From assembly GCA_958510825.1 (NCBI GenBank), contig OY294049.1:32640774-32704773 (forward strand): a stretch of DNA of 64,000 nt. Direction: 5' to 3'. Below, piece after piece: positions 1 to 9,112 of the stretch; the stretch's first letter is position 1; each line of letters starts with the position of its first letter. This DNA is from Brachypterus glaber. Lineage: Eukaryota; Arthropoda; Insecta; Coleoptera; Kateretidae. The position numbers were made by a program, and so were the translations under genes. The notes beneath the pieces were generated by a model. The model was given only the letters and a program-made list of their open reading frames with translations. It was not told the DNA's origin and did not search any database.

Positions 1-353
1 TAGGTCTAAATTTTTTATCAAATCCATCATTTTGGAGAAATGCTTAAAATTAAAGCATTTAATATGATAAGGATATGATCGAACTTAAAAATATATTTAA
101 TCCCCTATTTTCATGAAAATCTTTGTTTCAAGATCTTAAGCCATCTGTAAAATAAACTAAATTTTTTAATCATAAAATATATACTTAATTATCTTTAGGT
201 ATGTCTAAAAATATATTACATAATTAATAGAGTGTCTGTATACTAATATAAAGTTTTTAGAAACGTGAAAATAATAACTATAAGCTTAAATCATAAATAT
301 AAAAAAAGTAACCATTTGTTAATTGTTTGGATTTTTTCTATGGAGATTTAGTA

Positions 354-1671
354 CAGTGGACGCCAGATAAATTGCATGTACGTATTTTGTACATATTAAA
401 TTGGGTAAATAGGCACATCATTTAAATTTCAAAAAATGTCAGTGTCACTCATTCGTTTTTGCAAGTTATTTTATTTAAAATGCCTGTACATTTGCCAGAG
501 AATGATAAATTAGGAATTGCGACACATTTAAAAAATGGAAGAAGGGTTGCTGATCTAGCTAATGAATTTAATACCAGCGTAGATACAGTCAGAAGAATAA
601 GACGTAAATGGTCAGCGGAGGGACGAGTTTAAAGAAATGTGGGATCAGGGAGGAGAAAAGTAACAACTCTAGAAGAAGATGAAAATCTGGTAAACTATGT
701 TCGCCATAATCCTTTACGTGATGCGAAAGAAGCAGGGGAAGAGACCCATTTTCCCGCCTCTCATAGAACAGCAAATAGAAGAATTGCTGAGACTGAACTT
801 GGAAGTTACTTTGCCGCCCAAAAACCTTTTTTGTTGGATTGCCATAAGGAAGAAAGAGTAGGTTTTGCCATCCAATACTTAGATAACGGTAATTACTGGA
901 ACAGTGTGGTTTTTAGCGATGAAAAAACCTTTAAATCAACATAGGATGGTAGGGTTAAGGTGTACAGGCCGAGAGGCACCCGATATGAAGAAAGATATAC
1001 CGCAAGAACCAGTTTAGGACCATTTTCTGTAAATTCATGGGTTTGGATAAGTTCAGAAGGTCCAAGAGTCTTGTGCTTTGTGGGTGGTAAGTTAAATGCA
1101 CAAAACTACGTAAGAATCTTTGAAGAAGTAATGCTACCTAATTTAACGCAAAAATTTCAAAACAATAACTTTGTCTTTTAGCAAGATAATTATACAATAC
1201 ACACAGCTCGAGTCACTCAAATTTGGTTCCGAAACAACAATGTAGAACGTCTGGTATGGCCTTCCAGAAGCCCGGATCTCAGTCCCATTGAGAATCTCTG
1301 GGGGTGGTTAGTTAAAAAATTAAATAAAAACAACATTCAGCCCTGGAATAGACAAGACTTGATGGATGAAATTTTACAGGCATGGGAAAGTATTCCAAAC
1401 AATTATTGTGAAACCGCTGTTTCTTCCGTTCCAAGATGCCTAAATTCTATTTTGGAAACGGGTGGATCTATTACAAAGTACTAATTGTTAAAAAAAATCT
1501 GTTTACGTTTAATATTAAATAATAACCTATTTTTATAACTTTATTTTTAATTATTTAAAAAAAGTTAAAATAAATATAACCTAATTTAAAAAGTCATTAC
1601 CAAAACATACAAAATTAATAAAAAACGACGTTTAAATTTTTGACAGCAAGCAATTTTTCTGGCGGCCACTG
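354..1671 (+). mobile_element. Tc1/mariner transposon, decayed copy
   Basis: The ends are inverted repeats: CAGTGGACGCCAGATAAATTG at 354 and its complement with two mismatches ending at 1671 (19 of 21 match). Each end is flanked by TA (352-353 and 1672-1673), the classic Tc1/mariner target. The 1318-bp element carries one transposase frame on the plus strand. It has inserted into a larger inverted-repeat element. Confidence 0.92.
480..1484 (+). pseudogene. Tc1/mariner transposase (DD34E), three in-frame stops
   Basis: One reading frame runs from the ATG at 480 to TAA at 1482-1484 (335 codons with the stop), broken only by in-frame stops at 630, 942 and 1179; no frameshift is needed. The N-terminal part is helix-turn-helix-like and the C-terminal part is a DDE catalytic domain: first Asp in FSDEKTF (near 920), second Asp in QDN just after the third stop, and Glu in SPIENLW with 34 residues between the last two, i.e. 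DD34E. Length fits Tc1-type transposases (about 340 aa). A cut-and-paste DNA transposase that would act on the 354/1671 ends; inactive here because of the stops. Confidence 0.92.
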
Positions 1672-2216
1672 TAATGTTATTCTATGCAAAAAAAAGGTGC
1701 GGATTTTTGAGAAACACGGAGAAAAATAATAAAGTCTTTTTAAATATGGATTTTTTACATAGATATTTACAAGTTAATGGTAATCTAATAATTTTGGCTA
1801 AATCCCCTTATAAATTTAATATTTTAATCAGAGCTACCATCAGAACTCCAATTGGCCTTGTAGAAATAAATCCAAGTATGATAATGCCAATGACGATATT
1901 GACAGTGACGATGACGACAATTGAAATTCTGATAGTAGCTATGATTAAAATATTAATTTTATAAGGGGGTTTACTATTTTCACGTTTCTAGAACCTTTAT
2001 ATTAGAATAAATTTTTAATTATGTAATATATTTTTAGACATGCCTAAGGATAATTAAGAATATATTCTGTGATTTAAAAATTTAGTTTATTTTACAGATT
2101 GCTTAAGATCTTGAAATAAAGATTTTCGCGAAAATAGGGGATTAAATATATTTTTAAGTTCGATCATATCCTTATCATATTAAATTTAATTTTAAGCATT
2201 TCTCCAAAAATTATGA

Positions 2217-2566
2217 CTTTGCAAAAAAATTAGCCCTACTTTCGTTCAAATACAGTAAAGGTTCACAAACCGATGCGTCATATTGACTCCGCCATTTTGA
2301 ATTTTTAGGTTATGGACATTGGCCTACATAAACATAACCAAAAGAAGATATTTGACACATTTTTCTTAAGATCGAAAAAAAAATAAATAAAATTTTCGGA
2401 TTAACATTTATCTTTTGGCATTTTTAAATTTCTTAGCAATTTTACTTTTTCTGGCTGGCTTCTAAAATTTTTTTGCGAATTAGTTCTTTTATTCACAAAA
2501 CTTTTCTTACCGACCTTAACGACATAAACTAACTTAACTAACTTAACAGTTAGGTATATCAATGGC
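2217..2566. other. AT-rich spacer, nothing recognised
   Basis: Sequence between the foldback element and the small MITE. No open frame of note, no repeat partner recognised elsewhere in the window. Confidence 0.5.
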
Positions 2567-2569
2567 TTA

Positions 2570-2697
2570 GGGCCACTTGCACCAATGATGATTTAACTTT
2601 AAACTTGGATTAAATTGACCAATCAGAACGCAGCATTTTTAACTTAAACTCGGTTTGGCTGAGATAATCCCGTACCAAAAGTTGGTGCAAGTGGCCC
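2570..2697. mobile_element. 128-bp MITE, PIF/Harbinger-like
   Basis: A perfect 16-bp terminal inverted repeat, GGGCCACTTGCACCAA at 2570-2585 and TTGGTGCAAGTGGCCC at 2682-2697, is flanked on both sides by TTA (2567-2569 and 2698-2700). A 3-bp TTA duplication with a GGG-starting inverted repeat fits the PIF/Harbinger superfamily. Too short to code for anything. Confidence 0.8.
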
Positions 2698-2700
2698 TTA

Positions 2701-3103
2701 GAGACAAATTTGCCTAAAATAGTATTTTATGTAGGTATTGTAAATTAATTTTGGAATACCTTCGTAAATTACTAATTTTCTTGTATCAACTTACATGTTT
2801 TGCCTAAAATTAGACAAAGGTTAAAATAACTGAATATTTTATAAAATAAACAATTTTTTATTTTTTTTTTTAGTTTTTATTATTTTAACACTGTACTATT
2901 TACTACATAAAAAATTGACTAAGAGTTTATCTATAAAACATATCAATTTAAAAATTGGTGATTTTAGACCCCTACCTCCCGTTGTCACTCTTTCTTAATG
3001 TTTTTTCTATCCTTAGTGTACTAAGGACCTCCCAGCGAGTGATGTTTTTATGGATGTCTTACAAAAATTATTTAAAATTTTCTTTTTGTAAAAAAAAAGA
3101 AAA
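2701..3103. other. AT-rich spacer
   Basis: Low-complexity A/T sequence with homopolymer runs near 2860 and 3090. No feature recognised. Confidence 0.5.
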
Positions 3104-3411
3104 AAATAATAAGAGTTTTTCCCCCGAAGGGTAAAAAACTATATATTTCAGGTCTTGCCTAGGCTTGACCCTGATGAGATTACACTACCCCGTTTCCCAT
3201 GTGCACCGCATGCTTTATCCCTCCTTCCGCGTTGATTACGTCAGTTGCGCCGCGCATGTCGCCTGCCGACCCCTCTCCAGATATCTAAATGTGCAAGCAA
3301 CCTCCTTCAGTACCTTCAAATAAGTCGGCAAGAGCTTATTGGGGTCAAGCCTAGGCAAGACCTGAAATATATAGTTTTTTACCCTTCGGGGGAAAAACTC
3401 TTATTATTTCA
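3104..3411. repeat. Inverted repeat at the 3' end of the DIRS element
   Basis: Blocks 3104-3170 and 3345-3411 are near-perfect inverted copies; both contain the CCCGAAGGG-type core and the GGTCTTGCCTAGGCTTGACC-type core. About 175 bp of unique, GC-rich sequence separates them. Likely the element's terminal repeat plus internal complementary region, which DIRS elements use to form the circular cDNA. Confidence 0.75.
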
Positions 3412-3556
3412 TGTCTGTGCCGTACGGCTTGACCCTGATGAGAAGTGTTTGGACTCTGACGACGCGGAAAGGCGTACTGTGATAAATAAATAATAAAAAA
3501 AAGTTTATAGAACTAAAGAATCTATATTAAAACTTTTAAAACAAAAATACAACCGA

Positions 3557-4560
3557 CTAGATAGGGCAAAAATTAGACTGAACCAGATCTGCCGATCTTG
3601 GAGCACCTGAAGTCTTTTGAATATCTTTACAATAGAACTTAAAAAAGTTTTCCTGACCCTTCCAATTTCCATTTCTTAGTATTTCATCCAATGGAACCTC
3701 GTTTTCAAACCTCGACGAAGCAACCGCCGATCGTATACTTCCTGGGGAGTAATTGATACCGGCTTCCTTAAATGCTGACTTTATCCAACCAGCTATTATG
3801 GCTCTAGAGGCCGGTCCGACTTTACCCCTTGTTGTAATAAAAAGGTGGTTAAGTCCTTCTTTACATTTTCATCTTTCGCACGATAACTCAATAAGTTTCC
3901 TTGTCCAATAAACAGGGTCCAGTGTCTTATCTGAAATCGTAGATAGTTTCCAACCCGATTGTCTGCTGGTACTACAGTCAGTTTTGGAGCCAAAGGCAGG
4001 CCATAAGGAGACAGATTCTTTGTTAATGATCAAACTTTCCTTGTCGATCCTTAACAAGGTCAAGTCATGAATCCTGCGACCCGATGCTAGCAAGAAAATC
4101 AAAGCTAACCGACGAGCCACTTGAAAGTTACTTTGTTCGTTAATATTTTCCTTCTGGATCCATAAAATTAAGCTTTGAACGTCCCATATCTGTTTCTTGC
4201 CTGATACAGGGTTATTAACATCGATAGCTTTTAAGACTTGCTTTACTAAGTAGTTACTAGAAATCATAACCCCCTTGTCAGGATTCGCAAGTACTGAAAT
4301 AGCTGATTTGTGAAGTTTGATGGTTCTCGGTGCCAGCTTTCTTTCTCTGTGAAGAAAGCACAAGTATCTGGCCACATCACTAGGTGATGGGTCATTAGGC
4401 TTTACATGAAATTCTCTTGTCCATGCCAACCAGTACTTCCAAGGCGCTGCGTAGGTTTTTAAAGATGACTTTCTCCAGGCTTTCTCCAACAAATCAATAT
4501 CTTCTACTTGCCAATCTTTCGTAAGGACTGACCACCCCGTACCCTCCAAGCCTCCAAATA
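3557..4560 (-). pseudogene. DIRS tyrosine recombinase, one in-frame stop
   Basis: The frame overlaps the end of the RT frame by about 55 nt and runs to TAG at 3557-3559, with a single in-frame TGA at 3869-3871. An N-terminal SAM-like DNA-binding part is followed by the catalytic domain: first Arg in LASGRRIHDL, second Arg in PGSIRSAVAS, and the nucleophile Tyr in ENFFKFYCKD near the C-terminus. The usual His of the HxxR box is Gly here. The enzyme would integrate circular cDNA by site-specific recombination rather than by DDE chemistry. The frame is open far upstream (to 6343), but that part is only an overlap shadow of the RT frame, so the start is approximate. The TGA probably makes this copy inactive. 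Confidence 0.85.
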
Positions 4561-6660
4561 TAGATTGCGAGCGTCGAGCAATGGCCTGTGTGTCTGGGCA
4601 TCTATTAGATGCATTTCGGGATTCCGAATGCGAAAAGGAGCAGCCAGTGCTCTGCTCTTTAAATCCGCCCTCCAAAATACCCTCTCCCACCTGGGAACTA
4701 TCAGAATGTATGTTCCTGTTGCAGAGTTCAGATGGGAAAGAACTCTGGGTATCAGCGATGGCGGTGGAAATACCCAGGCTAGATGGTAATTCCAAATCCT
4801 GCTGAAGGCATTCGTGAATACCGCCTCCTGATCCTTTGAGTCTATTGACACATAAATTTGTACCACCTTTGACAGCTTCGTCGCAAATAAATCTATTTGT
4901 GGTGTGCCCCACTTTCGAAAGATCAGAAGAGTCATTCGTTCCGATAAGTGCCAATCTGCCAAAGCTTTGTTCCGGGACAGGCTGTCTGACACGTCGTTGC
5001 ATAAGCCCGGAATGAATTGTGCTGACAGACTTATCCTCATCCCGTGGGTTAAAGATAGAATTTGACGTGTGAGGTCTGTCAGGACCATCGATCTCGTCCC
5101 CCCCTGATTTCTGATGTATGACACCACTGATCTGTTGTCTGACTGCAGAAGAACTGTTTTTCCCTCCAGCCGGTGACACTGAGAGCGAATCGCAGAAAGG
5201 ACTGCAAACATCTCTTTTTTGTTTATGTGCCAGCGACGTTGTTCCGGAGACCACTTGTTTTGAATTAGTAAGCTTCCCAGTTGAGCACCCCAACCTACGT
5301 TCGAAGCATCTGTGGTCAAAAATATTTCGGGATTCTTCTGAAATAAGGGAGCTGCTGATCTTAACTTTCCTAGCCACCACAGAACATCTTTCAAAACTAC
5401 TGAAGGGATTGGAAAGCTCTTCTGTGGAAGAGCACTTGGCAGCCGATTGCTTGCCCGTTGCATATTTCGCATATGCAGTCTTCCTAGTGGCACCACGAAG
5501 GAGGCGAAATTCAGCTTTCCTAGAATCCTCTTTGCACTCATCCAACCCCAACGCCGTTTCTTTAGAAGTTGTTCCAAATCTCTCTTTATAGAAAGTACTT
5601 TTGACTCGGGAAGGGAGATCTGGTCGTTTACTGTATCCCATAGGATTCCCAGATACTCTATCTTTGTCTTTGGATCTTTCATAGACTTTCCCTTGTTGAG
5701 AATCCAGCCTAGCTTTTCCAGAAAGAATATCGCCATTTTTACATGTTTTCTTAGGATCTGGATGTCTTGATGCGCCAAAAGAAAATCGTCCAGATAGACC
5801 AAGATCCTTATCCCCTTGCTTCGAAGGTAACTGGCGAGCCAGTTGGACACTCTGGCAAAGGCTAGAGGGGCGCTTGAGAGGCCAAACGGAAGGCTTGTCA
5901 TCTCGTAAATAGTTCCATTGAAAGCCATCGCAAGAAATCTCCGGTGACTTGGTTTTATTGGTATGTGGTTGTACGCTTGGTAAATATCGAGCTTTACTAA
6001 ATAGTCGTCTTTCTGCAGGAAGAGAGGTACTTTCCTTTGATTTACTAGACGAAACTTTTTGGGTCGAATAAACCTGTTCAGGTAACGCAGGTTGAAAATA
6101 GGTCTCCTGCCCCCGTCTGATTTGGGTACTGTAAACATCCTTGACAGGAACCCGGTGGACGATGTTGAAACTTGCAAAACCTTTTGTTTTAACATTTTCC
6201 GAATTTCGGGATCCATCTTTGAGGATGTGAAATGACTTGCTATCCCATCTCCCAGGGGTACCAGGGGTGGTTTGGAGACAAATGGGATCGAATAACCCGA
6301 TATGATTCCTAGAATGCTTTTGGGGACATGAAACTTTTTCCACTCTTCCGTAAACTGAGCAAGACGACCTCCCTGGAAAATATCCAGGCCTGAGTCAGAA
6401 TCGCCTTTTGGTGGGTATTCCACTACGGGGTGTTTCGGGAGCACTCCTTTTTGAAGGTCTCTGTTGTCTTCTCCACGGCTCAGCCGACGTTGTCGCTTTG
6501 CGAGAGGCTCCTCCACTAAAAACCGAGGTTCTTGTGCCAACCTTAGGCGTACTCTGTGATCGGCCTCGGTTAGGCCTGTTGGAAGCCTTAACTTGAAATC
6601 GAGCTGGAGCCTGAAATGCCTCCCCATGCTGCTTGAAGAAATCAGAAAACTGACCCTCAT
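4504..6660 (-). CDS. DIRS reverse transcriptase / RNase H
   Basis: An uninterrupted frame of up to 718 aa. RT motifs include SKSDGGRRP-like and LDIYQAYNHIPI (palm), SLPFGLSSAP, and the catalytic YLDD box in ILVYLDDFLL near residue 285. RNase H follows with LTTDASNVGWGA (about residue 448) and DVSDSLSR (about 555). The remaining 160 residues (IDLFATKLS..., WVFPPPSLIPR) are typical of the DIRS C-terminal region. The first about 85 codons overlap the gag frame, and the protein probably starts near 6450 or is made by frameshifting or re-initiation; the start chosen is the frame limit. Intact coding suggests a fairly recent insertion. Confidence 0.92.
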   Translation of the reverse strand: MRVSFLISSSSMGRHFRLQLDFKLRLPTGLTEADHRVRLRLAQEPRFLVEEPLAKRQRRLSRGEDNRDLQKGVLPKHPVVEYPPKGDSDSGLDIFQGGRLAQFTEEWKKFHVPKSILGIISGYSIPFVSKPPLVPLGDGIASHFTSSKMDPEIRKMLKQKVLQVSTSSTGFLSRMFTVPKSDGGRRPIFNLRYLNRFIRPKKFRLVNQRKVPLFLQKDDYLVKLDIYQAYNHIPIKPSHRRFLAMAFNGTIYEMTSLPFGLSSAPLAFARVSNWLASYLRSKGIRILVYLDDFLLAHQDIQILRKHVKMAIFFLEKLGWILNKGKSMKDPKTKIEYLGILWDTVNDQISLPESKVLSIKRDLEQLLKKRRWGWMSAKRILGKLNFASFVVPLGRLHMRNMQRASNRLPSALPQKSFPIPSVVLKDVLWWLGKLRSAAPLFQKNPEIFLTTDASNVGWGAQLGSLLIQNKWSPEQRRWHINKKEMFAVLSAIRSQCHRLEGKTVLLQSDNRSVVSYIRNQGGTRSMVLTDLTRQILSLTHGMRISLSAQFIPGLCNDVSDSLSRNKALADWHLSERMTLLIFRKWGTPQIDLFATKLSKVVQIYVSIDSKDQEAVFTNAFSRIWNYHLAWVFPPPSLIPRVLSHLNSATGTYILIVPRWERVFWRADLKSRALAAPFRIRNPEMHLIDAQTHRPLLDARNLYLEAWRVRGGQSLRKIGK

Positions 6661-7321
6661 CGAATATGTGCGTGGTTGACGGAGGAATGGTATCTAGATT
6701 CTGCGCAATAAGTTCATTGCGGGGTTTAAAGAGCCGTCTTCTCTTTTCAATAACCTCTGCCCTTCGACCGCAAACATATTGAAGAAGGTCGTCCGACAGT
6801 GATCTAAATGACGAATCTGCGCCAATCAATTCATTTAGCTCCTGTTGATATGATGGATTCTTTAATATTAAATTCTGAATCCCAACAGAAAATGCTTCCC
6901 TTTGGAGAAGTAGGCCATGTAAAATGGAACCTAGAATGCCATCTGACGTTGAAAGTTGCTCTTGAAAACCATTCGACGCACATCGGTAGGTTAATTGCGG
7001 GTTAACCCGTAAGGAGCTGAAGACCGGCATGGCCTGGAATCTCTTTTGAACCTCTGCATACCGAATACGTGAAAATGATGGCATGCCCAATCTCTGGCAC
7101 TTAATACCATCATTTAGAATGTTGCTTTTAGGAGCAGGAATTGCTGGCTCCTGCTCTTTGGTCATCGGGGCAAAATTCCATTCATTTTTACTTGCAAGTT
7201 GGTGGTCCAAAGATCCACGAACTGAGCTCGAAGGAAGGTTTTGGGGAAGAAAGTTGGTAGGAGCCCATGACATGCTCTCAAAGTCCATCTCATCCTCAGC
7301 CAACTGATTTAAGTCTTCCTC
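6395..7321 (-). CDS. DIRS gag-like protein, 5' end in the gap
   Basis: An open frame that enters the N gap without a start codon and ends at 6395. It overlaps the RT frame by about 265 nt, as DIRS ORF1 and ORF2 do. The C-terminal 90 residues are rich in Arg, Ser and Pro (RPNRGRSQSTPK, KRSAPETPRSG), as expected for a nucleic-acid-binding gag tail; no CCHC knuckle is visible. The middle (LILKNPSYQQELNELIGA) has the look of an alpha-helical capsid-like segment. Assignment rests on position in the element more than on motifs. Confidence 0.7.
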   Translation of the reverse strand, partial: EEDLNQLAEDEMDFESMSWAPTNFLPQNLPSSSVRGSLDHQLASKNEWNFAPMTKEQEPAIPAPKSNILNDGIKCQRLGMPSFSRIRYAEVQKRFQAMPVFSSLRVNPQLTYRCASNGFQEQLSTSDGILGSILHGLLLQREAFSVGIQNLILKNPSYQQELNELIGADSSFRSLSDDLLQYVCGRRAEVIEKRRRLFKPRNELIAQNLDTIPPSTTHIFDEGQFSDFFKQHGEAFQAPARFQVKASNRPNRGRSQSTPKVGTRTSVFSGGASRKATTSAEPWRRQQRPSKRSAPETPRSGIPTKRRF

Positions 7322-7521
7322 NNNNNNNNNNNNNNNNNNNNNNNNNNNNNNNNNNNNNNNNNNNNNNNNNNNNNNNNNNNNNNNNNNNNNNNNNNNNNNN
7401 NNNNNNNNNNNNNNNNNNNNNNNNNNNNNNNNNNNNNNNNNNNNNNNNNNNNNNNNNNNNNNNNNNNNNNNNNNNNNNNNNNNNNNNNNNNNNNNNNNNN
7501 NNNNNNNNNNNNNNNNNNNNN
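7322..7521. other. Assembly gap, 200 N
   Basis: Exactly 200 N. The DIRS element enters it from the left and the Penelope-like element from the right, so at least one element boundary is hidden. True length unknown. Confidence 0.99.
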
Positions 7522-8219
7522 TCTCAAAAACGCTCGGTAGTTAATTCACTTGTTCATTAGGGCTTTCATGATTTCAGACAAGAATTCCCTAGACACAGAA
7601 CTCCTTAAACTAACCAAAGCCTTGACCATGAACGGTTATACCAAAAAAGACATTAATAAGACCATATACAAATACAGAAATCCCAGACCCAAACAACAGG
7701 ACAATAGTGACAATGACAGACAGACACAAGTTATACTTCCCTATGTAAGCGGTATCACGGATAAAATAGGTAAACTTTTGAAAAAGTCAATATTAAGCCT
7801 ATATTTCGGTCCAACCAAAAATTAGGTCAATGTTTGACTTCAAACAAAAGACAAAATACCCCTGAGTTCAGAAGGGCGTATATAAAATACCCTGCTCCTG
7901 TGGTACGGTTTACATAGGTGAAACTAAGAGAAAAATTTCTACAAGACTTCAAGAGCATGAGCGCAATATAAGAAAGAAACAAATTTCCTTATCGGCAGTA
8001 GCCGAACATGTACATGAAACAGGTCATAAAATCAATTTGTCTGAAACAAAACAAATATTAACAGAAAACAGAAAAATGCCAAGGAAGATACGGGAATCGA
8101 TAGAAATCATCAAGCATCCTAACAATATCAATCGGGACACTGGTTACCACTTACCTGCAATATGGAAGTCTTTGATAGGAAAAAGGTCGTCACGGGTGAA
8201 TAACCACAACTCGTCATAA
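7522..8219 (+). pseudogene. Penelope-like element, C-terminal part with GIY-YIG endonuclease
   Basis: Fragments in at least two frames align in order with the end of Penelope-like polymerases. At 7550-7825 comes LNGY-type linker sequence ending in LPYVSGITDKIGKLLKK; after a frameshift, 7875-8219 encodes CSCGTVYIGETKR (the GIY-YIG-like core), STRLQEHERNI, AEHVHETGHKI and a last stretch ending at TAA 8217-8219. The reverse transcriptase part must lie in the gap or be missing. In these elements the GIY-YIG domain nicks target DNA. Small indels (near 7556 and 7820) show that the copy is dead. Confidence 0.85.
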
Positions 8220-8251
8220 ATAGTGACACAAGTTGATTCGAAACTAGTTTC

Positions 8252-8306
8252 AGATTAATCCCTGAAGATGTCTCTAGTAGTAAGAGACGAAACGTCGGAA
8301 AGTGAA
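8252..8306 (+). ncRNA. Hammerhead-ribozyme-like motif of the Penelope-like element
   Basis: CTGAAGA at 8262-8268 fits the CUGANGA core box; GTCTCT (8270-8275) pairs with AGAGAC (8283-8288) as stem II with a 7-nt loop; GAAAC follows at 8289-8293, then GTC and GG that could pair with the CC just before the core. Stem III is only AC/GT, as described for Penelope-associated hammerheads thought to act as dimers. One extra T lies between the core box and stem II. Its position 40 bp after the GIY-YIG stop supports the call; activity is not shown. Confidence 0.6.
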
Positions 8307-8394
8307 AATCCATTAACACGGTCTAAACCCGAAAGTGAAAGTTCTTTATATTCTTTTTTCTAGCTGGGTCATCAGGAATGCAAACAATCTCTCG

Positions 8395-8896
8395 TTGGAC
8401 TTCTACAACAGTATTCAGCAGCAGCAGGCTCCGAATTTCGACGAAAAAATGGACCTTAGCCGATCAACCATTTGTTATCAAGAAATCAATACACCAAAGA
8501 ACTGAAACAAGTATACAAAGCGTCAAATGTCGAGGTTGAAAGCTGCTCTTAGAAATATGTGGTCGTCTTCATCAAGAACTCATGAAAAATTTATTAAGAA
8601 GCACGGCACTTGGCTGCAAGGGAGTTTCCAAATACCGATAAGAAAAAGTTTTGTCGATTCAAGTGAACGATCAAAGAGGAGAAAAACAGAACAGCTCAGG
8701 AAAGATGTGGAACCAGAAGCTATTGTTTTTGCAGCTGAAACTTGTTTAACAACAAGTGGCAAAGAAGTGCTGCAACCGTCCTGAAAGATCTTCAATCATC
8801 TCCTAAAAGAGCGGGAAAGTATAAAAAAGCCTACCGCAGCAGCCTTGAACCTACAAAAAAATCATTGACACCGTTACAGGCTCTTTCAATATTTGC
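8395..8896 (+). pseudogene. Transib transposase, 5' fragment (upstream of the Ty3 insertion)
   Basis: Frames at 8527-8784 (RLKAALRNMWSSSS, then FVDSSERSKRRKTEQL) and from 8742 (LKDLQSSPKRAGKYKKA) join through a frameshift near 8755 and stop abruptly at 8896 where the LTR begins. The broken sentence LQALSIFA continues at 14042 beyond the right LTR, which shows the two halves were one gene. This is the N-terminal, non-catalytic part; its own beginning is unclear, and a T-rich stretch ending in CTAG before 8371 could be a splice acceptor or the Penelope-like element boundary. Confidence 0.75.
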
Positions 8897-9112
8897 TGAA
8901 ATATTGTTGACTAGTAGCCGAGTGGTAGCAATACTAGATCTATTAATAGGTGGCTTATAAATAATAGGAGAACGATATATAACTAATATCACAGGTTTAT
9001 TGTTACGGGTATATCACAATGCATATCGTTTCAACGGCTAACATAGACTATCGTCCTACAGCGCTGCTTGTACAGCGGTGGTATACGCTTGCGCAGATGC
9101 GGATATGTCACA
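8897..9112 (-). repeat. Ty3 element 3' LTR
   Basis: 216 bp, TGTGACATATCC...CAATATTTCA on the minus strand. Contains a TATAA-like stretch and AATAAA in the sense direction. Differs from the 5' LTR at two sites. The stretch just upstream on the minus strand, GCGCCGAGG, is in the polypurine-tract position. Confidence 0.95.

Larger units (their letters stand above)
28..2216. mobile_element. Foldback-type element with ~245-bp inverted arms, split by a Tc1/mariner copy
   Basis: The stretches at about 28-277 and 1971-2216 are imperfect inverted copies of each other over roughly 245 bp; for example GGAGAAATGCTTAAAATTAA near 35 recurs inverted near 2200, and the block around AGAAACGTGAAAATA near 260 recurs inverted near 1980. 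Removing the mariner copy at 354-1671 leaves an element of about 870 bp with long terminal arms. The short open frame at 1674-1964 shows no recognisable protein. The outer ends and target duplication are uncertain because the left arm begins close to the window edge. Confidence 0.7.
3104..7321 (-). mobile_element. DIRS-type tyrosine-recombinase retrotransposon, 5' end lost in gap
   Basis: Three overlapping minus-strand frames follow the DIRS order gag, RT plus RNase H, tyrosine recombinase; no integrase or LTR of the Ty3 kind is present. Downstream of the recombinase a 67-bp block (3345-3411) is repeated in inverted orientation at 3104-3170, and the motif GGCTTGACCCTGATGAGA occurs in direct orientation near 3164 and 3427, which resembles the inverted terminal repeat and internal complementary region of DIRS elements. 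The 5' end lies in the 200-N gap. Base composition is clearly more GC-rich than the surroundings. Confidence 0.88.

Noticed and set aside
1674..1964. 96-codon plus-strand frame next to the mariner copy
   Set aside because: Low-complexity Ile/Met/Thr end, no family resemblance, and it lies inside the body of the foldback element.
3164..3480. CCCTGATGAG words as a hammerhead core in the DIRS 3' end
   Set aside because: No GAAAC follows a stem II at the right distance in either copy.
4565..5770. Several plus-strand open frames of 74-157 codons inside the DIRS element
   Set aside because: They are antisense shadows of the RT/RNase H and recombinase frames; no motif or independent support.
4600..6343. 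Upstream half of the long 824-codon minus frame as a separate protein
   Set aside because: It overlaps the RT frame out of phase and shows no known domain; only the part downstream of about 4560 is the recombinase.
7267..7560. Open frames running through the N gap
   Set aside because: Artefact of translating N as open sequence.
8128..8319. 63-codon minus-strand frame over the Penelope-like element
   Set aside because: Antisense shadow of the GIY-YIG coding region.
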